30,024 nucleotides of DNA from CAYJHC01 sp964370075 (GTDB lineage: Bacteria > Bacillota > Clostridia > Peptostreptococcales > Anaerovoracaceae), in NCBI GenBank assembly GCA_964370075.1, contig CAYJHC010000009.1, positions 1 through 30,024 on the forward strand, read 5' to 3'. The notes under the pieces are model-generated. The model made no database searches, was not told the DNA's origin, and worked only from the letters and a program-made list of their open reading frames with translations. This document shows, piece after piece, positions 24,767-30,024 of the stretch. How positions within the stretch are numbered: the first letter of the stretch is position 1; every line of letters begins with the position of its first letter. The position numbers were made by a program, and so were the translations under genes.

Positions 24767-25075
24767 ATGAAAAAAATATTATTAATAGTGCTGACAACAA
24801 TTATGGTATTTGCTTTTGCAGGATGTGGTGGCGGTCCTGGAGATGGTGCAGATAAAGTTGTAGGTACTTGGATTGACGAATATGAATTAGTACAGATAGA
24901 GTTCTTAGAGGATGGAACTGGAACAGAAACGATGCTGGGAATGCCATTTGATATAGAGTGGACAATTAGTGGATCAGAAGTTACAGTAGAAGATGGAGTT
25001 GAACCTAGGATTTTTGTACTTGACGGAGAAACTTTAACTTATGAAGATGATGTTTTCATGAAAGTGTCTGAATAA
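24767..25075 (+). CDS. Small secreted lipoprotein
   Basis: A 102-residue protein with a classical lipoprotein signal: two lysines, a hydrophobic core and the lipobox FAGC with Cys20 as the lipid-anchored residue, then a Gly-rich linker. The mature 80 residues are acidic and beta-rich (VVGTWIDEYELVQIEFLEDGTGTE, then VFVLDGETLTYED-like strands). This resembles the small lipocalin-like or DUF5640-type domains that begin with a GTW motif. The ligand is unknown. AAGGAGGGTGAG lies directly before the ATG. It has a terminator on each side, so it is transcribed alone. The function is not assignable from the sequence. Confidence 0.85.
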   Translation: MKKILLIVLTTIMVFAFAGCGGGPGDGADKVVGTWIDEYELVQIEFLEDGTGTETMLGMPFDIEWTISGSEVTVEDGVEPRIFVLDGETLTYEDDVFMKVSE

Positions 25076-25107
25076 TTAAAGCATAAATTAATTTTATGTT
25101 TAAGGCG

Positions 25108-25140
25108 AGAGTTGCTATTAGGTAGCAACTCTTTTGATTT
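25108..25140 (+). terminator. Terminator after the lipoprotein gene
   Basis: A 10-bp perfect stem, AGAGTTGCTA/TAGCAACTCT (25108-25117 with 25123-25132), has a five-base loop and is followed by TTTGATTTTAT. Confidence 0.85.
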
Positions 25141-25153
25141 TATTGTAATGGAT

Positions 25154-25260
25154 ATTGCATTGTGATAATATGAAGGCGGATGCAATTTTAAATGGGGTGT
25201 TAGTTTGGATAGCTTCTTAATATTTGCTCTATTAACAATAAACATGAAAAAGCTAAGAAG
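25154..25260 (+). repeat. Inverted repeats in the leader of the receptor gene
   Basis: The 170-base gap before the next gene holds two 7-bp inverted repeats: ATTGCAT/ATGCAAT (25154-25160 with 25180-25186) and CTTCTTA/TAAGAAG (25213-25219 with 25254-25260). I could not place a convincing promoter. They may be binding sites for the downstream LuxR-type regulator or leader stems; both readings are inference. Confidence 0.35.
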
Positions 25261-25302
25261 GAGTGCTCACAATATAAGATAGATGTTACTAAAGGAGGGA
25301 TT

Positions 25303-27732
25303 ATGAAAAGGGTTGTAGCTGTTTTCTTTATAGTTGCTTTGATTCTCTCTTTTTCTGCTGTTAATGCTAATGGTGCGGAGCTGAAGGTTTTTATCAGGAA
25401 TGATGGGTGCAAATATGAAGAATCATTAAGAGAAGCTTTTCCAGAAATGGAGTTTGTGCATGTACCTTTAAACTCTGAGTTTAGGCACTTTGTAAATGGT
25501 GCAGATATTGTTGCATATAATACATATGCAAATTACATTACTGAAAAAGTACCAGAATACACATTTAATCCTCACTATTTACAAACTACGGTTATTGCAG
25601 TTAATAGAGACTTTACAGATAAAAATATAGAAGGCTGGGAGGATATGTTTGATAGTAACCTTAAGGTGTCATTTTTCTTTGGTGAAAGGCTAGAAGACGA
25701 TGCTTGGGCTAACGCATATTATCAACAGATTTTAGCTTCTATGGCTATGGGTATGTATGATTCGTATGAAATAGAAAAAACAATCAGAAACATTGAAACT
25801 TTAAGAATTCAAAATAGATTTATGGTTAATGAAATTAAATCTCCAATTTTAATTCTTCAAGATCATCAAGCGGTGGAGTTGAAGAAAGCAGGTTTTAATT
25901 TAGAAATAATAGTTCCAGAGGAAGGTACACATAGTTTTGAAAGGGGAATACTCACGGACAGTTCAGAAGCTTTGACTGGAGAAGAGATAAATGATGCTTT
26001 AATACAGAATGGCCTTAGGGTAATTAACCATCAAGCTGATAGAAGATATTATCCTGAGGAGGAAGCTTATAAATTAGCCCAACCACTAAAAGATGTGGAT
26101 GCCTATAATGTTGCCTTATCAGATAGTGAAGCTTTATTTAAAAGAATAGTTTTAGATAAAGAGCGTACAGGCTTCGGAGACAATATAGAACTTACCTTTG
26201 CGTATATTATTTCATCATTTATCATTATATTTTATGGTGTTACAGTAATAAATAAAGTTTCTCATAAACATATGAGAAGAGCATTTTTGGCAGGTGTTCC
26301 ATTACAGATTATTACAATTACTTTTAATTACCTTAGGAGTGTATTTGTTGATATTGACTGGGCATACACACTTTTTTGGTATGGATACTATATCTCATTT
26401 ATTTTATTACCTGTAGCTTTATTATATGTTTCGATAGTTGCAGGGCATAGCGAAAAAAATGTAAAAATTCCGATGTTTTTTAAAATTCATTTGCTTATTA
26501 CTGCAGTAATTCTAATTTTCATCCTTACCAATGATATTCATGGGCAGATTTTTACATTGGATGCTTATGCAAAGACAAGAGATATTTCCTTTTCTTATGA
26601 GTGGGGTTACATGTTGTTTATGATTTGGATGTATATGACATTGTTTCTTGCCATTGGAAGACTGTTATATAAATCTATAAAACTCCCACAAAAAAGGTCA
26701 TATGTATTGCCAATTATTGCATGTATAATCACTTTAGCGTATACAATTGGATATGTAATGGAAATTCAAGTGATTAGGGATATACAACCTTCTTATGCTA
26801 CTGTAGCATTATCTTTTCTCCATTTGGCAGTTTGTATTAGAACTAAGTTGATTCCGATAAACAGAGGTTATGATAAGTTTTTTTCTAATTCAACATTGAA
26901 GATGTTAATTGAAGATAAGAAGGGAAAACCAGTATATGTCTCGAAAAATATTGAAGATATAAATGAGAATTATGAACTAAGAGAAGTTCGCCTTTCTAAC
27001 GGCTCCTTGAAATTTTATGAAGATAATACTGCTCTCAATGAAGTGTCGGCAAAATTGGAAAATGCAAATATCCAATTAGCAGAAAATAATGAAATTTTAA
27101 AAGCGCAATATCAGGTTAAGGTTGAATTAGCTGCTGAGTTAGCAAGAAAAGAAGTAGATGATGCAATCAATTCGTTGCTAACAGATGGCGCGAGGAAAAT
27201 AGAACCATTGTTAGAAAAATTGAAGTTTGCAGATTCGACAAAAAAACTAGTGGCTCAGATTAATATAATAGCATGTGGAACCAAGAGGTTAGCCATGCTA
27301 AAAATAAGTACTTTGAGAGAAAAAAAACATCCTGTTAGTGATTTGATGAAGTGCATTGGAGAAATGGATAAGTTTACACGGCCTATGGGTATTACTACCA
27401 CAGTAGGAGCCAGTCTTCTTGGAAACCTTCCCTCTATACACCTGACGTATATGTATGAAATGTTTTACTTGGTCACTGAGCAAATAGTTTTAAGAAAAAG
27501 TGAGAACATTTTAGTACAATTATATGAGCGAAATGGGAAAGTTATATTCTCCATCACATCAGAAACAGATTTAATTAAGTCTCTAGGGCAGGAGTTGAGG
27601 CTGAGTGTTGAAAAAATTGGAGGAGAACTTTTAGAAAAACCATGGGAAAACACAACTGTAATTAGCTTGTCATTTCCAAAAACTATTGATGATGAGGGGG
27701 AAGTCTATGATAGAACTGTATTTTTTAGATAA
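25303..27732 (+). CDS. Solute-binding-protein/7TM receptor fused to a degenerate kinase-like domain
   Basis: An 809-residue membrane protein with an unusual order of parts. Residues 1-24 are a signal peptide. About 25-290 resemble an extracellular solute-binding protein of the polyamine/iron type (LQTTVIAVNRDFTDKNIEGWEDMF is characteristic). About 297-515 form seven membrane helices with the LTNDIHG motif (408-414) of the histidine-kinase N-terminal 7TM domain. A short PAS-like link and a coiled coil (577-615) follow. The last 190 residues occupy the place of a kinase core, but I see no phosphoacceptor histidine motif, no Asn box and no glycine-rich ATP lid. It is therefore likely a ligand receptor that signals through the intact kinase encoded next, which it overlaps by 26 bases. 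AAAGGAGGG precedes the ATG. Confidence 0.82.
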   Translation: MKRVVAVFFIVALILSFSAVNANGAELKVFIRNDGCKYEESLREAFPEMEFVHVPLNSEFRHFVNGADIVAYNTYANYITEKVPEYTFNPHYLQTTVIAVNRDFTDKNIEGWEDMFDSNLKVSFFFGERLEDDAWANAYYQQILASMAMGMYDSYEIEKTIRNIETLRIQNRFMVNEIKSPILILQDHQAVELKKAGFNLEIIVPEEGTHSFERGILTDSSEALTGEEINDALIQNGLRVINHQADRRYYPEEEAYKLAQPLKDVDAYNVALSDSEALFKRIVLDKERTGFGDNIELTFAYIISSFIIIFYGVTVINKVSHKHMRRAFLAGVPLQIITITFNYLRSVFVDIDWAYTLFWYGYYISFILLPVALLYVSIVAGHSEKNVKIPMFFKIHLLITAVILIFILTNDIHGQIFTLDAYAKTRDISFSYEWGYMLFMIWMYMTLFLAIGRLLYKSIKLPQKRSYVLPIIACIITLAYTIGYVMEIQVIRDIQPSYATVALSFLHLAVCIRTKLIPINRGYDKFFSNSTLKMLIEDKKGKPVYVSKNIEDINENYELREVRLSNGSLKFYEDNTALNEVSAKLENANIQLAENNEILKAQYQVKVELAAELARKEVDDAINSLLTDGARKIEPLLEKLKFADSTKKLVAQINIIACGTKRLAMLKISTLREKKHPVSDLMKCIGEMDKFTRPMGITTTVGASLLGNLPSIHLTYMYEMFYLVTEQIVLRKSENILVQLYERNGKVIFSITSETDLIKSLGQELRLSVEKIGGELLEKPWENTTVISLSFPKTIDDEGEVYDRTVFFR

Positions 27733-29131
27733 AACATTTTTATTTTTTATGTTTCTAATAGCATTTATAGTAGGAATCCTTCATATTATTTTTCTTGCAA
27801 CAATAATGCTGTTTAGAGCTGGATTTAGGAAGCTTCAGATTGCTACTGAAATTGCTATAGTTCCATATTTATGTGTTGTTATTGCATTTCCAATGGTTTG
27901 TTACTTTTATGGAAATCGAGAAATAATAAACATCAACTATTACACAACTGTCTTTTATGTTTTGGCTATAGCTCCCTTGGTGTTAAGCTTAATACAGGTT
28001 GTGCGAGGGGATCTTGTTTATGTTTTGTCGATAATTTCTATATTTATGACTCTTCCGCTAGCTGAGATAGGGCCATATGGAACCTATGCCTTTTCCTATA
28101 CTTTTGCAGTAATTCCGGCAGGGGGAAGAATCCTATATTTATTAAGTAAAGAAACTTACTTTAAGCAAAAAGCTATTGACAAGAATTCAATACAACAAGG
28201 AATCGACAGGCTACAAGTTGGAATAATGTATTTTGATACCCAAGGATATATATATTTGATTAATGAAAAAATGCTTGAAATTATGGACAAGTATTGTGGG
28301 AAAGAACAGAGAAATGGAGTGTGGTTTTGGGATTATTTGCTTACATATAATGATGAAAAGACAAAATCAAGGGTAATTCAAAATGATGTTTTGTTACAAG
28401 GAGAAAAAGAAACCATTAGATTTTCTAAAAATAATTATATTATTAATAATATGACATATAGTGAGGTAATAGGGACAGATGTAACAGAGATAGGTCATAA
28501 GCTAAGTGAGTTAGAGAAAGAAAATGTAAATCTTAGGAAACAAGAAGAAGAACTTGAAATTTTGTGGGAAGACAAGGCGAAGATTAGAAAAGAAAGAGAA
28601 TATGCAACCTTAAGAGCGGAAGTTCATGATATAATGGGACAAAGATTCTCTTCGTTACAAAGAACCCTTCAAGGTGTGGAAGACGATAATTATGAGACGG
28701 TGATTCCAGCCCTGAAAGAGCTGATGAGAAGAATTAAGGCTGATGAAGATGAAGGTAACTTGGATATTCCGGAACTAAAAGCGAGAAAACTAAAAAATGA
28801 CTTTGCAAAAATAAAGTTAAAAATAAATTATAGTGGAAGTTTTCCATCAGATGAAAAATTGTCAAAACTATTTCTGAAAATAATTAGAGAAGCAGGGACT
28901 AATGCAATAAATCATGCAGATGCAACGATCCTAAATGTGGAGATATCCAGCGATCCAAACAACTATATTTTAAGAGTAGAAAATAACGGAGAACAATTTG
29001 AAGGAGACTTTATACCTGGTAGTGGCATAGTAGAATTAATAGAAGCCACAGAAGAAAACAATGGTATGCTTAAGGTTGAACCTGAAAAGAATTTTACTAT
29101 TACTGCAATAGTAAAAAACCGTGAACAATAA
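27707..29131 (+). CDS. Membrane sensor histidine kinase, DesK/NarX (HisKA_3) type
   Basis: The 474-residue protein has five or six hydrophobic segments in residues 8-147, a PAS-like region (about 160-260), a coiled coil (262-298), and a HisKA_3-type phosphoacceptor, His307 in RAEVHDIMGQRFSSLQ. The ATPase domain has the Asn box IIREAGTNAINHADA (Asn399, Asn402, His403), ENNG (425-428) in place of the first glycine box, and GSGIVELIEATEENNG as the lid. So it can probably autophosphorylate. The ATG at 27707 follows GAGGGGGA and lies inside the end of the receptor gene, implying coupled translation and a joint complex. Earlier in-frame codons precede the ribosome site and are not preferred. The response regulator follows 76 bases on. 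Confidence 0.88.
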   Translation: MIELYFLDKTFLFFMFLIAFIVGILHIIFLATIMLFRAGFRKLQIATEIAIVPYLCVVIAFPMVCYFYGNREIININYYTTVFYVLAIAPLVLSLIQVVRGDLVYVLSIISIFMTLPLAEIGPYGTYAFSYTFAVIPAGGRILYLLSKETYFKQKAIDKNSIQQGIDRLQVGIMYFDTQGYIYLINEKMLEIMDKYCGKEQRNGVWFWDYLLTYNDEKTKSRVIQNDVLLQGEKETIRFSKNNYIINNMTYSEVIGTDVTEIGHKLSELEKENVNLRKQEEELEILWEDKAKIRKEREYATLRAEVHDIMGQRFSSLQRTLQGVEDDNYETVIPALKELMRRIKADEDEGNLDIPELKARKLKNDFAKIKLKINYSGSFPSDEKLSKLFLKIIREAGTNAINHADATILNVEISSDPNNYILRVENNGEQFEGDFIPGSGIVELIEATEENNGMLKVEPEKNFTITAIVKNREQ

Positions 29132-29207
29132 GAGTGACGAGGATGGTTGAACTATCTCTGGCTAAAAAATCAAGTGATAGATATTTGTGAATACGTTAGG
29201 AGGGAAT

Positions 29208-29825
29208 ATGATAAATATTGTAATTATTGACGATCATATGTCTGTGCTAGAATCTTTTACTAAATTTATGGAGGAAACTGGAGAAATTGCAGTACTAGGG
29301 ACAGGAACGAAAGCAAGTAAGGCCATTGGGTTATGTGAAGAGCATAAACCAGATTTAGCTTTATTAGATGTCTGTACAGAGAACGGAGAAAACGGTATAG
29401 AAATAGCTAGAGAAATAAAAGCAAAGTTTCCTGAAATAAAGATAATCATTATGTCTGGATTTGATGAAATTAGTTATATCCCAAGTGCCATTGAAGCAGG
29501 GGCAAATGCCTTTATTTCAAAGGGAGATCCTTTGCCAGAGTTTGTTGAAACCATTAAACTTGTAATGGAAGGAGGGGGAAAGTTTCCGGAAGAGATAATC
29601 ATACCGGTTCTGGAAGGGAATTCCCCGTTCACAAAGAGAGAGCTTGAAATCCTTAGGATGATATGTAACTTTTATGATAGAAAAGAAATTGCAGAAGAAC
29701 TTTGCATTTCTACAAATACCATTAAGAGACATATTGAGAATATGCTTGCAAAATCAGGTTGCAAATCCACATTAGAATTAGCTGTATTTGTAACCGGGAA
29801 AGGATATATATCCACACATCATTAA
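29208..29825 (+). CDS. NarL/LuxR-type response regulator
   Basis: A 205-residue transcription regulator. The receiver domain (1-120) has the acidic pair Asp8-Asp9, the phosphoacceptor Asp54 in LALLDVC, Ser83 in IIMSG and Lys105 in FISKGD. After a linker, residues 140-200 form a LuxR-type helix-turn-helix (FTKRELEILRMI, KEIAEELCISTNTIKRHIENML). I start it at the ATG preceded by TAGGAGGG; an in-frame upstream start covers that site. It is the natural partner of the HisKA_3 kinase upstream, since this kinase family pairs with NarL-type regulators. Targets are unknown; its own operon leader carries inverted repeats that could be a site. Confidence 0.95.
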   Translation: MINIVIIDDHMSVLESFTKFMEETGEIAVLGTGTKASKAIGLCEEHKPDLALLDVCTENGENGIEIAREIKAKFPEIKIIIMSGFDEISYIPSAIEAGANAFISKGDPLPEFVETIKLVMEGGGKFPEEIIIPVLEGNSPFTKRELEILRMICNFYDRKEIAEELCISTNTIKRHIENMLAKSGCKSTLELAVFVTGKGYISTHH

Positions 29826-29927
29826 GCAACTTTTGCTGATTAAATAACGAGCAAGTAAAGATGGAATGTTTAAAAAAATAATTAAATAAAAAAAATGTAG
29901 AAAAAAACTTTAAAATGCGAAAAACAC

Positions 29928-29956
29928 TTGAAAAACAAGTGAAAATATAGTATATT
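29928..29956 (+). promoter_or_regulatory. Strong promoter firing out of the right edge
   Basis: TTGAAA (29928-29933) and TATATT (29951-29956) are 17 bases apart, with A/T tracts upstream (29870-29920) resembling an UP element. CACTTG/CAAGTG (29925-29930 with 29936-29941) forms a dyad over the -35, and TTGTGC-TTT-GCACAA (29962-29976) sits at the start site. The product lies beyond the window; such A-tract promoters often drive stable RNA operons, but nothing here proves it. Confidence 0.55.
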
Positions 29957-30024
29957 ATTACTTGTGCTTTGCACAAAAATAAATTAGCACACCTTGCCCA
30001 CTTTGTAATTGGTGCTTTCTCAAG

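Noticed and set aside
25303..26170. First part of the receptor gene as a separate ABC transporter binding protein
   Set aside because: The frame continues without a stop into the 7TM and kinase-like parts, and no permease or ATPase gene is nearby.
1..30024. CRISPR arrays, tRNA or rRNA genes, prophage
   Set aside because: No regularly spaced repeats, no cloverleaf with a TTCGA-type arm, no rRNA landmark and no phage genes were seen on reading both strands.

Overview
The window is AT-rich, uses strong AAGGAGG-type ribosome binding sites, and its genes are ordinary low-GC Firmicutes genes. Several markers point to an anaerobic Clostridia-type bacterium: a raiA-motif RNA between comF and a long hpf, the cdaA-cdaR-glmM block, a short MetH without a reactivation domain, a bacterial ferritin, and several radical SAM proteins. 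No tRNA, rRNA, insertion sequence, phage gene or CRISPR array is visible, so this looks like stable chromosome. Genus assignment from the sequence alone would be a guess.

Layout, left to right. (1) 1-2210: a minus-strand arsenic resistance operon, arsR-acr3-arsC, behind a strong promoter buried in a long dyad. (2) 2449-4030: comF, then a structured RNA of the raiA-motif class, a second hairpin, hpf and a terminator. (3) 4089-7261: cdaA, cdaR and glmM overlap end to start and link c-di-AMP synthesis to cell-wall amino-sugar supply. glmS follows at 7716 behind its own promoter, with no glmS ribozyme that I can recognise in the 454-base gap. (4) 9751-14612: a one-carbon/methyl-cycle group. An archaeal/Thermotoga-type adenosylhomocysteinase lies on the plus strand and metF-metH on the minus strand, converging on a 14-bp bidirectional terminator.

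(5) 14613-17695: a gene-poor stretch, then a compact stand-alone unit (promoter, ribosome binding site, 31-codon ORF, terminator). After it come a hotdog thioesterase coupled to a radical SAM enzyme with a CX4CX2C motif, and ferritin. (6) 17762-21195: a minus-strand set of a QueG-like iron-sulfur protein, a HisJ-type PHP phosphatase and a B12-binding radical SAM protein. (7) 21298-25075: polA with an eroded proofreading domain, coaE and a small lipoprotein. (8) 25303-29825: a three-gene signalling unit. Its first protein joins a signal peptide, a solute-binding-protein-like domain, a histidine-kinase-type 7TM domain and a kinase-like end that lacks a recognisable phosphoacceptor histidine. It overlaps a gene for an intact DesK/NarX-type histidine kinase, which is followed by a NarL/LuxR-type response regulator. 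The right edge holds a strong promoter firing out of the window.

The best candidates for undescribed biology are the ligand-binding receptor/kinase/regulator unit at the right end and the 31-aa stand-alone gene. The raiA-motif RNA belongs to a described class whose mechanism is still poorly understood.
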